Program-made: the position numbers and the translations under genes
From: Firm-13 sp964617375
GTDB taxonomy: Bacteria > Bacillota > Clostridia > Saccharofermentanales > Saccharofermentanaceae
NCBI GenBank assembly: GCA_964617375.1
Contig: CAZTXQ010000002.1
Location: forward strand, 1 to 64,000
Reading direction: 5' to 3'
DNA: 64,000 bases
The notes under the pieces: model-generated
Database searches by the model: none
What the model saw: only the letters and a program-made list of their open reading frames with translations
What the model was told of the DNA's origin: nothing
Part shown: piece after piece, positions 54,275 through 62,330 of the stretch
Numbering within the stretch: position 1 is the first letter of the stretch
Layout of the letters: each line of letters opens with the position of its first letter

Positions 54275-54874
54275 ATGGAAGTTTTAGCCATGATAGTTAT
54301 TATTTTAATTGCAATACTTGCCATTGTCTTTTTTGTTGCTATAGCAAACTATATCCTGACGGCAATCGCCGTTTATAAGGTCGCGCAAAGAAAAGGAATC
54401 GACCATGCGTTTCTGGCCTGGATTCCGATTGCGCAAACCTACCTGTACGCGGAACTCATCGGCACAAACGTAAAGATCGGGAACGTGACGATTCCTCAGT
54501 ATCCATGGATTTATACGGGTGTCATTGTCCTAGGGAACTCTATAACAAGTATTATTCAGTATTCTTCAAATTACGCGACATATGCTTCCACAGAACAATT
54601 TGCGGACCACGTTATGGAAGCCGGAGCGAATCTGGCGACGAGCATGGGATCTCTGGCTGCCGCACTCATCGCAGGATTAGTAGGCCTTATCATTCTGGTC
54701 GTACGGGTATATACGATGTACCGTGTGTTCAAGCTGTTCAAAGGCAATAACGCCATACTCTTTACCGTACTCGGCGCATTCATTCCGTTATCAGTGCCGA
54801 TCGTTCTCCTGATACTGAGCGGAAAGCCATTCGCCGATGAGCCCGAGGCAGTTCCGGCTCCGTACTCCGCTTAA
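54275..54874 (+). CDS. Tandem paralogous membrane protein 1 of 3
   Basis: A 199-residue protein with four or five membrane helices. A conserved cytosolic motif, YKVAQRKGIDHAFLAWIPIA, follows the first helix, then QTYLYAELIG, IPQYPWIY, a variable extracytoplasmic loop, and VRVYTMYRVFKLFKGNNAILF. GGAGGAG precedes the ATG. The same motifs are shared with the next two genes. I do not know this family's function; the motif resembles uncharacterised Clostridial small membrane proteins. Confidence 0.82.
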   Translation: MEVLAMIVIILIAILAIVFFVAIANYILTAIAVYKVAQRKGIDHAFLAWIPIAQTYLYAELIGTNVKIGNVTIPQYPWIYTGVIVLGNSITSIIQYSSNYATYASTEQFADHVMEAGANLATSMGSLAAALIAGLVGLIILVVRVYTMYRVFKLFKGNNAILFTVLGAFIPLSVPIVLLILSGKPFADEPEAVPAPYSA

Positions 54875-54899
54875 AGAATCGAATACGAGGTGAATTTAG

Positions 54900-55490
54900 A
54901 TGGCCTTTATGGGCGTGCTGGCAATGGGCCTTATTTTCGCATTGATATGCATGGCAATTATTACAGCAGTTGCTGTTATTTACCATTTCCTGACCGCAAT
55001 CGGCGTTTACAGGATCGCGAAAAGAAGAGGAATCAAATATGCGTTTCTCGCCTGGATTCCGATTGCACAAACCTACCTTTATGCGAAATTCATCGGCACA
55101 AACGTTAAGATCGGCAGCGCAACCATTCCTCAGTTCCCATGGATTTACACAGGAATTCTTGTCGTTGGGGGCACAATATCAAATTACATTCAAAGTTTAT
55201 CGCCATTCTCCCTGATCACTTTACTGGGGCAGATTCTAAATTACATAGAAGGGCAGACTCCTGTGGTGAACTTCGCCAATCTGCCCGGTACAATCATCGG
55301 TCTCCTTCTGTTAATAGTCGTTCAGGCGGTACGGATTTTTACGATGTACCGTGTGTTCCGGCTTTTCAGAGGAAACGCCGTACTCTTAACTGTACTCGGA
55401 GCGGTGATCCCTTTTGCGGAGCCGGTCATACTCCTGGTTCTAGGGGGCAGGCCATTTGTGGAAGGGCCTCAGCAAGTTCCTGCCGCATAA
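54900..55490 (+). CDS. Tandem paralogous membrane protein 2 of 3
   Basis: A 196-residue paralogue of its neighbours with the same AFLAWIPIAQTYLYA core and IFTMYRVFRLFRGN C-terminal motif; the middle loop (about residues 95-125) is the most divergent part. It lies 25 bp after the first copy with GAGGTGA before the ATG. Function unknown; probably the most diverged of the three. Confidence 0.82.
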   Translation: MAFMGVLAMGLIFALICMAIITAVAVIYHFLTAIGVYRIAKRRGIKYAFLAWIPIAQTYLYAKFIGTNVKIGSATIPQFPWIYTGILVVGGTISNYIQSLSPFSLITLLGQILNYIEGQTPVVNFANLPGTIIGLLLLIVVQAVRIFTMYRVFRLFRGNAVLLTVLGAVIPFAEPVILLVLGGRPFVEGPQQVPAA

Positions 55491-55531
55491 CCCTTTTTGA
55501 GGAACATATTTACGAAGATTAGGAGGATCCA

Positions 55532-56128
55532 ATGTACGAAGAGAATAATTTAGGCGCCGGTTTGGTAATGTTTACTATTTTCCTGATGGTGCTGCTTGCC
55601 GTCATTTTTCTCGTTGGTATCATAAACTACATCCTGACCTCTATTGCCGTTTACAGGATCGCGAAAAGAAGAGGAATCGACCATGCGTTTCTGGCCTGGA
55701 TACCGTTTGCGCAAACTTACCTGTATGCGGAACTGATCGGCACGAATGTGAAGATCGGCAATGTGACGGTTCCACAGTATCCGTGGATTTATGTCGGTAT
55801 CATCTGCGGCGGAAGTTTTCTGGCCGGGTTGATCCAGAATGTTGTGCAATACTCTTCCTTAACTTCGCTGGAGCAGATCTCAAATTACAGCCAATCGATG
55901 GCGTCGAGTTTAACCTCTCTGACCGCTTCGCTCATCGCACTTGTGGTGTATTTAATCATTACAGTCGTAAGAATCTATACGATGTATCGTGTGTTCAAGC
56001 TCTTTAAAGGGAACACCGTACTCTACACCATACTCGGAGCGATGATTCTCTTTGCGGAACCGATCATTCTCCTGATCCTCGGCAATAAGCCATTCGCCGA
56101 TGAGCCGGAGCCGGTCCCGGCTATATAA
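55532..56128 (+). CDS. Tandem paralogous membrane protein 3 of 3
   Basis: A 198-residue paralogue, closest to copy 1 (shared IDHAFLAWIP, TYLYAELIGTNVKIGNVT and PFADEPE near the end), preceded by AGGAGG. Its N-terminus differs (MYEENNLGAGL). With the two upstream copies it forms a head-to-tail triplet, probably from local duplication; the protein products may form a hetero-oligomer (inference). Confidence 0.82.
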   Translation: MYEENNLGAGLVMFTIFLMVLLAVIFLVGIINYILTSIAVYRIAKRRGIDHAFLAWIPFAQTYLYAELIGTNVKIGNVTVPQYPWIYVGIICGGSFLAGLIQNVVQYSSLTSLEQISNYSQSMASSLTSLTASLIALVVYLIITVVRIYTMYRVFKLFKGNTVLYTILGAMILFAEPIILLILGNKPFADEPEPVPAI

Positions 56129-56223
56129 TGCGCGTCTGATGCGCGGATTTAAGTCGCTGCTTACAGGAATTTCGGATACAATAAGAGTGTACCTCCATAC
56201 GAAGGAAAGGCAGGGATTTTAAT

Positions 56224-56475
56224 ATGGCAAAGATAGTAATGGGAATCAAGCTTAGTCAGAGAATCGAAACGGCAAAAGCACTTCAGGATATTCTTTCCCG
56301 CCACGGCTGTATCATCAACACACGCATCGGCTTTCACGAAGCATCAGCAACCTCCTGCAGCAACGAAGGGTATATTCTTCTGACGTTTACGGAGAGCAGC
56401 GATGACGAAGTCGAAGAAATGCAGAACGAAATCGAGGCACTCGGAGACATTTCCGTGAAGACGATGGAGCTGTAA
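56224..56475 (+). CDS. Small ACT-like protein (TM1266-type fold)
   Basis: An 83-residue soluble protein: GIKLSQRIETAKALQDILSRHGCIINTRIGFHE followed by C-S-N-E-G-Y and a predicted beta-alpha-beta pattern ending in VKTMEL. This fits the small ferredoxin-like/ACT-type proteins often called iron-only hydrogenase system regulators (TM1266 family), with the typical ETA..QDIL start and internal C. Role unknown. Its stop is followed by a strong terminator. Confidence 0.65.
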   Translation: MAKIVMGIKLSQRIETAKALQDILSRHGCIINTRIGFHEASATSCSNEGYILLTFTESSDDEVEEMQNEIEALGDISVKTMEL

Positions 56476-56508
56476 AGGTCTGTTCCAATTCATTATGACG
56501 TACGCAAT

Positions 56509-56552
56509 AACCGCCGGAATCCTTTAGTAATAAGGGCTCCGGCGGTTTTTTT
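56509..56552 (+). terminator. Terminator after the ACT-like gene
   Basis: AACCGCCGGA pairs with TCCGGCGGTT, followed by seven Ts. Confidence 0.93.
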
Positions 56553-56593
56553 CTTAGAATTTCATGCCAGGTTTTTCGCGAAAAAAGGGTCGA

Positions 56594-57916
56594 TCAGACG
56601 TTAAGTCTGCTCGCGAGGGCCTCGCTCATACTCCCGTGTGCGCGGTCTTTCATATCTTCGATCTGTTTCGCGCCGGACAACGCGGGATCCGGATACACGG
56701 CGGGGAGGATCACGGCGGTATACAAGGCCTTTCTCCGGAACAGCCGGTAGATTCCGGTCGCCGGACGGCGGACGAGTGTGACCGGAATGACCGGGACACC
56801 GGCGTCGGCCGCCATGTGAAAGGCCCCTTTCTTGAACGGCCGGATGATTTCGGCGTTTTTGAGAAGCGAACCCTCCGGATAGAAATGAACCTTCCTTCCG
56901 ACTTTCAGCTGCTCGACCGTCAGGGCGAAGAAGTCCTTTAGAAGGTGAGTCGAGGCCGGTATCGGAACCGCACCGACCCATTTGACCGGCCAGCGCACAA
57001 GAGGAAGACGGAAATTGCCTTCAATGCTCGTAAAGGTGATCCGGGACGGATACAGGCTCACCGCGAGGAAAGGCCCGTCCATCCCGTGTATGTGATTGCT
57101 GACCGTGATCGCCCCGCCCTTGATTTTACTCAAATTCCGGCGGCCTTCGACCTTGAACCCGAAGGAGAGATAGACGACCGCGACGGCTATCGTATCGATC
57201 AGATAGTAACAGGCGGTATAAAGGGCGCGGGATATCCTGTTCTTCTTCCGGTATGGATCCGAAACATCGATACTCGACTTCATGAAGGCCAGGTTGCGCC
57301 GGAAAAGCGGAACGTGCCCGCTCTCGTACATGATTCTGTCATCCGCTATGGCCCGGACGTATATCTTTTCGAGTTCCTCCGCGGAATCCGGATCTTTGAT
57401 CACATGAAGCCTCGAGCTACAATCGTAATTCGGAAGAAGCTCTTTTAAGTCATCCGAAACGCAGATGATATGTTTGAATTTATAGTAGAAGTCATACTGC
57501 AGGAAGCGATAAACCGACGGAACAAGACGGTGCATGCGGAAAGGGCCGCAGACGGACATATATTCGCGCGCCGTCAGGCCATACGTTGCGATGACCGGAA
57601 TCCCCATACGCCTCGCTATGTTCTCCGCCTTGACTTCAAGCGCAAAAGGATACATGACATGTACGAGATCCGCGCCGGCAAGAGCCTTCTTTATGATCTC
57701 TTCGTCCGGCTTCCCGTACGAAATGCCGTGACGTGCAGCGGCAAGGGATTTGAAGAGGAGATGTCTTTTCCGGACAGCAAAAGGACCGTCGCCCGGGCGG
57801 CAGGACAGGACGCGCACTTCGTGACCGGCCGCAGCAAGAAGCGAGGCCGTTTTCTCTGCGATGCCGGGAACGCCCCGATCGCCGCCTATTGTATCCGCCA
57901 CAAGTACGATAATCAT
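56594..57916 (-). CDS. Glycosyltransferase-like/acyltransferase fusion
   Basis: A 440-residue fusion. Residues 1-190 resemble the N-terminal Rossmann domain of a GT4 (GT-B) glycosyltransferase (MIIVLVADTIGGDRGVPGIAEKT..., YGLTAREYMSV, HIICVSDDLKELL). The nucleotide-sugar-binding C-domain appears to be missing; only a short DPDSAEELEKIY remnant is seen. Residues about 205-440 are a PlsC-like acyltransferase with H275-D280 (NHIHGMD) and FYPEGSLLK. The start is taken as ATG 57916 on homology; an in-frame TTG at 57970 is possible; neither has a good ribosome site. A membrane glycolipid role is inferred. Confidence 0.8.
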   Translation of the reverse strand: MIIVLVADTIGGDRGVPGIAEKTASLLAAAGHEVRVLSCRPGDGPFAVRKRHLLFKSLAAARHGISYGKPDEEIIKKALAGADLVHVMYPFALEVKAENIARRMGIPVIATYGLTAREYMSVCGPFRMHRLVPSVYRFLQYDFYYKFKHIICVSDDLKELLPNYDCSSRLHVIKDPDSAEELEKIYVRAIADDRIMYESGHVPLFRRNLAFMKSSIDVSDPYRKKNRISRALYTACYYLIDTIAVAVVYLSFGFKVEGRRNLSKIKGGAITVSNHIHGMDGPFLAVSLYPSRITFTSIEGNFRLPLVRWPVKWVGAVPIPASTHLLKDFFALTVEQLKVGRKVHFYPEGSLLKNAEIIRPFKKGAFHMAADAGVPVIPVTLVRRPATGIYRLFRRKALYTAVILPAVYPDPALSGAKQIEDMKDRAHGSMSEALASRLNV

Positions 57917-58119
57917 TTTTTCGCGCGAAAAGACCTTTCTCGTTTGCACGGTCTTGAACGGACTGTGCAAGGTTCTTTAAAAGTTAGGCATGCTTATTAT
58001 AGCCGCTCGGTACGGGATTTGTCATTTACATATGACGTCCGTTCCGCGAAAAGCGCGGATTTGCAGCACTTTTCCCGCGGCAAAACCACGCAGTTTACTC
58101 GATATTCACGCTTTTTTCG

Positions 58120-58148
58120 TTGAAACGCCTTGCTTTAACCGTTATAAT
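58120..58148 (+). promoter_or_regulatory. pgk-tpi promoter
   Basis: TTGAAA (58120-58125), exactly 17 bp, TATAAT (58143-58148): a near-consensus strong promoter, as expected for a glycolytic gene. The leader to the start is about 90 bases. Confidence 0.85.
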
Positions 58149-58246
58149 AATAACCGCCTGATGCCGTGAAAGCTCTCGGCGGAAGGTATTTGCCCGATGT
58201 GATCCCAAGCCCTTCAAGGCTATAAAATACAAGGAGTGTGAATTAT

Positions 58247-60193
58247 ATGGCAATGGTTCCCAAGAAAAATGTTGAAGATCTGAAAGTCTCCGGTAAAAGA
58301 GTTATCGTCCGCGTGGATTTTAACGTTCCTCAGGACAAGAAGACAGGAGCAATCACAGACGACAAGCGTATCAAAGGCGCTCTTCCCACAATATCCTATC
58401 TCGTAAAAAATAATGCCAAGGTTATTCTCGTTTCCCATCTCGGACGCCCGAAGAACGGACCGGAGGCTATTTTCTCCATGAAGCCTGCCGCCGACCGTCT
58501 CGCCGAGCTTCTCGGACAGCCTGTTATCCTTGCTTCCGACGTAATCGGAGACGATGCCAAGGCGAAGGCCGCGGCTCTCAAGGACGGCGAAATCCTGATG
58601 CTTGAGAATGTCCGTTTTCACAAGGAAGAGACCAAGAACGATCCCGCTTTCGCGGCTCAGCTCGCTTCTCTTGCGGATCTCTATGTCAACGACGCTTTCG
58701 GAACGGCTCACCGCGCACACGCTTCCACGGCCGGCCTTGCGAATTTCCTTCCCTCTGCTTCCGGTTACCTGATTGCCAAGGAGCTTGACGTTATGGGCAA
58801 GGCTCTCTCCGAGCCGGCACGTCCCTTCGTCGCGATCTTAGGCGGTGCCAAGGTTTCCGACAAGATCGGCGTTATTGACAACCTGATCGAAAAGGCCGAC
58901 GCGATCATCATCGGCGGCGGTATGGCATATACATTCTTTGCCGCACAGGGCTATTCCATCGGAACCTCCCTTTGCGAAGCCGACAAGCTCGACCTTGCCA
59001 AGGGTCTTCTCGAGAAGGCTGCCGCCAAGGGCGTCAAGCTTCTTCTCCCTGTAGACAACGTCGTAGCCGACGCTTTCTCCGCCGATGCCAACGCAAAGAC
59101 AGTTGACTCCACACAGATGCCGGACGGCTGGATGGGCCTCGATATCGGACCCAAGACGATCGCTCTTTTCTCCGAGACCATTGCTACCGCCAAGACGGTT
59201 GTATGGAACGGACCTATGGGTGTTTTCGAATTTGACAGATTCGCCGAAGGCACGCGTTCGGTCGCCAAGGCCGTAGCCGATTCTTCCGCAATTTCCATCA
59301 TCGGCGGCGGCGATTCCGCAGCGGCTGTTGAGAAGCTCGGATATGCCGACCAGGTCACGCACATTTCCACCGGCGGCGGAGCCTCTCTCGAATTCCTCGA
59401 GGGCAAGGTTCTTCCCGGTATTGACAGCCTTCTTGACAAGGTTCCGTGCCGTACATTTGCGGCCGGCAACTGGAAGATGAACGCCGGTACTCCGGACGAG
59501 GCTGTTAAGCTGATCACAGCGTTGAAGCCTCTCGTCAAGGACGCGACCTCGAAGATCGCTCTGGGCGTTCCCTTCATGGCGATTCCCGCAGCTCTCGAAG
59601 CCACGGCATACACCAACATCAAGATTGCCGCGCAGAACTGCCACTTCAACGACAAGGGTGCCTATACCGGCGAGATTTCTCCGGTATGGCTTGCGAAGCT
59701 CGGCGTAACGTATGTTATTCTCGGACATTCCGAGAGACGCGAGTATTTCGCAGAGACGGACGAGACCGTGAACAAGAAGGTTAAGGCTGCCCTCACATGG
59801 GGACTTAAGCCGATTGTCTGCTGCGGCGAATCCCTCGACCAGCGCGAATCCGGTGTCACTTTTGATTGGATCAAGGGTCAGATCGTAGGCGCTTTCAAGG
59901 ACATTCCGGCGGAGAAGCTCTGCCAGATCACGATTGCCTATGAGCCGATTTGGGCAATCGGAACCGGTAAAGTCGCATCCGACGAGCAGGCCGAAGAAGT
60001 TTGCGCCTTCATCCGCAGCGTAATCGCAGATCTTTACACGAAGGAAGATGCGGACGCTCTTACCATCCAGTACGGCGGTTCCGTAAGCGCCACGTCTGCC
60101 GCGGGTCTCTTCTCGCAGGCAAACATCAACGGCGGACTTGTCGGCGGCGCTTCTCTCAAGGCTCCCGACTTTGCGGCGATCTGCAACGCCTGA
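58247..60193 (+). CDS. pgk-tpiA: Phosphoglycerate kinase-triosephosphate isomerase fusion
   Basis: A 648-residue bifunctional glycolytic enzyme in one continuous frame. Residues 1-398 are a complete phosphoglycerate kinase (RVDFNVP, SHLGRP, LLENVRF-like segment, NDAFGTAHR, GGAKVSDKI, GGGDSAAA). Residues from 399 are a complete triosephosphate isomerase (AAGNWKMN with the catalytic Lys, ILGHSERREYF with His, AYEPIWAIGTGK with Glu, QYGGSV). There is no linker and no in-frame start at the junction. AAGGAG is 10 bases before ATG 58247. Such a fusion is known from Thermotoga. Confidence 0.97.
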   Translation: MAMVPKKNVEDLKVSGKRVIVRVDFNVPQDKKTGAITDDKRIKGALPTISYLVKNNAKVILVSHLGRPKNGPEAIFSMKPAADRLAELLGQPVILASDVIGDDAKAKAAALKDGEILMLENVRFHKEETKNDPAFAAQLASLADLYVNDAFGTAHRAHASTAGLANFLPSASGYLIAKELDVMGKALSEPARPFVAILGGAKVSDKIGVIDNLIEKADAIIIGGGMAYTFFAAQGYSIGTSLCEADKLDLAKGLLEKAAAKGVKLLLPVDNVVADAFSADANAKTVDSTQMPDGWMGLDIGPKTIALFSETIATAKTVVWNGPMGVFEFDRFAEGTRSVAKAVADSSAISIIGGGDSAAAVEKLGYADQVTHISTGGGASLEFLEGKVLPGIDSLLDKVPCRTFAAGNWKMNAGTPDEAVKLITALKPLVKDATSKIALGVPFMAIPAALEATAYTNIKIAAQNCHFNDKGAYTGEISPVWLAKLGVTYVILGHSERREYFAETDETVNKKVKAALTWGLKPIVCCGESLDQRESGVTFDWIKGQIVGAFKDIPAEKLCQITIAYEPIWAIGTGKVASDEQAEEVCAFIRSVIADLYTKEDADALTIQYGGSVSATSAAGLFSQANINGGLVGGASLKAPDFAAICNA

Positions 60194-60242
60194 TCCGGGC
60201 TTAAAGTGCGGATAGACGTATCGGACTTATGTAAATCTTAAT

Positions 60243-60302
60243 AATCGGCGTCCCGGAATGAACGGCAAGGAGATCCCTTCCTGTTCACGAGGGGCGCCGA
60301 TT
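60243..60302 (+). promoter_or_regulatory. Leader hairpin between pgk-tpi and the metallopeptidase
   Basis: AATCGGCG (60243-60250) pairs with CGCCGATT (60295-60302), CCC with GGG inside it, then TGAAC with GTTCA and AAGG with CCTT, making a 60-base branched or extended hairpin. No U-run follows, so it may be a 5'-UTR structure of the metallopeptidase as well as a terminator-like element. Confidence 0.5.
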
Positions 60303-60331
60303 CGCACCCGGAGACAAGGAAAGGAATTCAA

Positions 60332-61069
60332 ATGGGACTTTTCTATTTTTACAGTTACGGCTGGCCTCTTGCACTGCTTGCGATGCTCTTTTCGATCGGA
60401 GCAAGTATCTGGACCAAGGTAACGTTCAACAAGTACAGCAAGATCGCTTCTCAGAGTGGCTTGACCGGGCGCGACGTCGCCGAGCGTATCTTAAGTTCGC
60501 ACCAGCTTTCCGGCAAGTTCGGCTATGGGTATTCGGTATCGATCGAGAAAATATCCGGAAATCTCACGGACAATTACTCGCCGAAGGATAAGGTGCTACA
60601 CCTGTCCGAAAGCGTATACGACAGCCGTTCCGTCGCGGCAATCGGCGTGGCGGCCCACGAATGCGGTCATGCGATTCAGGACGCCTCGGGATTCATTCCG
60701 AACAAGATCCGCTCGTTTCTGGTTCCGGTCGCCAATATCGGATCCCGTTTCGGCCCGTACCTCGCGATTATCGGTGTCATCATTACATACCGCATGCCCA
60801 AAAGCGCAAACGGATTCGGTGATCTGCTCTTTAACGCCGGCATATTGTTCTTCTTCTTTGCCGTGGTCTTCTATCTGATCACGCTTCCCGTGGAGATCAA
60901 TGCCAGCCACCGCGCTCTGAAGATTCTTAAGGAGGATAATATCCTCATTGGAAGCGAGCTTTCCGGCGCCAGAAGTGTTCTTACCGCGGCTGCCATGACC
61001 TACGTCGCTGCTGCGGCCGCTGCGATCATCACGCTGATCCGGCTTCTCGGAATGCGAAACAGGCGATAA
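60332..61069 (+). CDS. Membrane zinc metallopeptidase (YugP-like)
   Basis: A 245-residue membrane protein with an N-terminal helix, a soluble segment carrying the zinc motif H109-ECG-H113 (VAAHECGHAIQDAS) and two or three C-terminal helices. The surrounding DKVLHLSESVYDSRS and PNKIRSFLVPVANIGSRFGP are typical of the YugP neutral zinc metallopeptidase family. Substrate unknown. AAGGAA lies before the ATG. Confidence 0.92.
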   Translation: MGLFYFYSYGWPLALLAMLFSIGASIWTKVTFNKYSKIASQSGLTGRDVAERILSSHQLSGKFGYGYSVSIEKISGNLTDNYSPKDKVLHLSESVYDSRSVAAIGVAAHECGHAIQDASGFIPNKIRSFLVPVANIGSRFGPYLAIIGVIITYRMPKSANGFGDLLFNAGILFFFFAVVFYLITLPVEINASHRALKILKEDNILIGSELSGARSVLTAAAMTYVAAAAAAIITLIRLLGMRNRR

Positions 61070-61097
61070 CGGGTTTGTTGAAGATAACAGATGAATA

Positions 61098-61196
61098 GGG
61101 GGGCTGTCTCAAAACGAGAGTTGAAGTGCACCCCAAATGTTGGACACCAACCAACATTTGGTGCACTTCAAGTTGCGAGGCAGCCCCCGGTTTTTT
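61098..61196 (+). terminator. Long foldback hairpin (terminator or MITE-like)
   Basis: Outer arms GGGGGCTG/CAGCCCCC, a perfect 12-bp stem TTGAAGTGCACC (61121-61132)/GGTGCACTTCAA (61160-61171) and a perfect 9-bp stem AAATGTTGG (61135-61143)/CCAACATTT (61151-61159), followed by TTTTTT. It starts 29 bp after the metallopeptidase stop. Its 5' part matches the hairpin at 46158. Confidence 0.85.
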
Positions 61197-61234
61197 GATT
61201 TGAATTGACTAAGGCTTTATCTTTGTAATTTCGT

Positions 61235-61700
61235 ATGTACCCGGGCTTCGCGGTGCCTTTTCTGGAACGGAATGCACATACGAAATGTGCTTCCAACCGG
61301 GATTTCGTATGTGCGCCGGGCTCCGCGGTGCCTTCTCTGGAACGGAATGCACATACGAAATGTGCTTCCAACCGGGATTTCGTATGTGCGCCGGGCTTCG
61401 AGGTGCCTTTTCTGGAACGGAATGCACATACGAAATGTGCTTCCAACCGGAATTTCGTATGTGCGCCGGGCTTCGCGGTGCCTTCTCTGGAACGGAATGC
61501 ACATACGAAATGTGCTTCCAACCGGGATTTCGTATGTGCGCCGGGCTNNNNNNNNNNNNNNNNNNNNNNNNNNNNNNNNNNNNNNNNNNNNNNNNNNNNN
61601 NNNNNNNNNNNNNNNNNNNNNNNNNNNNNNNNNNNNNNNNNNNNNNNGAACGGAATGCACATACGAAATGTGCTTCCAACCGGGATTTCGTATGTGCGCC
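61235..61700. repeat. 75-bp minisatellite array
   Basis: Tandem 75-bp units with near-identical sequence: the GGAACGGAATG landmark recurs at 61264, 61339, 61414 and 61489, then again after the gap at 61647. Each unit carries ATTTCGTATGTGC and its inverse GCACATACGAAAT, so units can form hairpins in register. 75 is a multiple of 3, which leaves all frames open on both strands; I see no sign that it is translated. Confidence 0.95.
61548..61647. other. Assembly gap (100 N)
   Basis: Exactly 100 Ns inside the minisatellite, a scaffolding placeholder. The real copy number of the 75-bp unit is therefore unknown. Confidence 0.99.
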
Positions 61701-61761
61701 GGCTCTTTCGACGGCCCCCGATATTGGGAAATTGGAAATAAAGCGGACCAGGACTCGTCCT

Positions 61762-62035
61762 TTGTCAATGATTACACACCAAATCAATCGATTTCGTTTT
61801 TTTGGTGTGTATATCAATGAATAGAAATGCGTTTATTCATCAATGATTACCTATTAATTCTGCAAAATTCTGCGAAATTCTGCTAAATAAGCTAACATAC
61901 ATGTATATCATTGAGCGCAAATGCGTTATTTCGTCAATGGTATACACACCAAATCAGCCATTTCCGCAATTTGGTGGATAATCAATGGCAGAGACGGATT
62001 TATTCGTCAATGATTACCCACCAAATACTTTCATT
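61762..62035. repeat. AT-rich degenerate repeats with hairpins
   Basis: Two homologous 58-bp modules (61762-61819 and 61933-61990) start GTCAATG and contain ACACACCAAATC and TTTGGTG in inverted orientation. Related partial starts (TCAATGATTAC) lie at 61837 and 62007, spaced 74 and 73 bp from the modules. AT content is clearly higher than in flanking genes. Confidence 0.75.
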
Positions 62036-62330
62036 CTCCAAGTTGTGCATTTTTTCGAACGTAAGCAGTGGCAATCCAAAACTGGATGCAGGGGAGAGAA
62101 CTGGGGCACGCTAATCTTGTCACATAGAAGAGCGCAATTCCCTGACGGACGCTGCTTACTCCCGGAGCAAGCAGGAAACTTGCCGCGATATGCAAAGAAA
62201 AGGCTTATCCTCCGTCGCCGGGCATGGAATTCCGGAGCGCGAATCCGACAACGTATTAAAAACGGACGCCGACCGGACGGATGAACCGCCGGGCAGCGCC
62301 CGAAAAAGGAGGAGGATACGGTACGGGACG
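62036..62330. other. Gene-free stretch upstream of the fabD stop
   Basis: No supportable gene or repeat. Open frames here lack ribosome sites and family resemblance. Confidence 0.55.

Noticed and set aside
61235..61820. CRISPR array
   Set aside because: Units are 75 bp and repeat wholly, with no variable spacers; no cas genes nearby.
61209..61824. Repeat proteins of 25-residue units in several frames
   Set aside because: All frames on both strands are open because the period is divisible by 3; no ribosome site, and the frames run across the N gap.
61985..62284. A 99-codon gene before fabD
   Set aside because: Starts inside the AT-rich repeats, no ribosome site, and the translation shows no coherent fold or motif.
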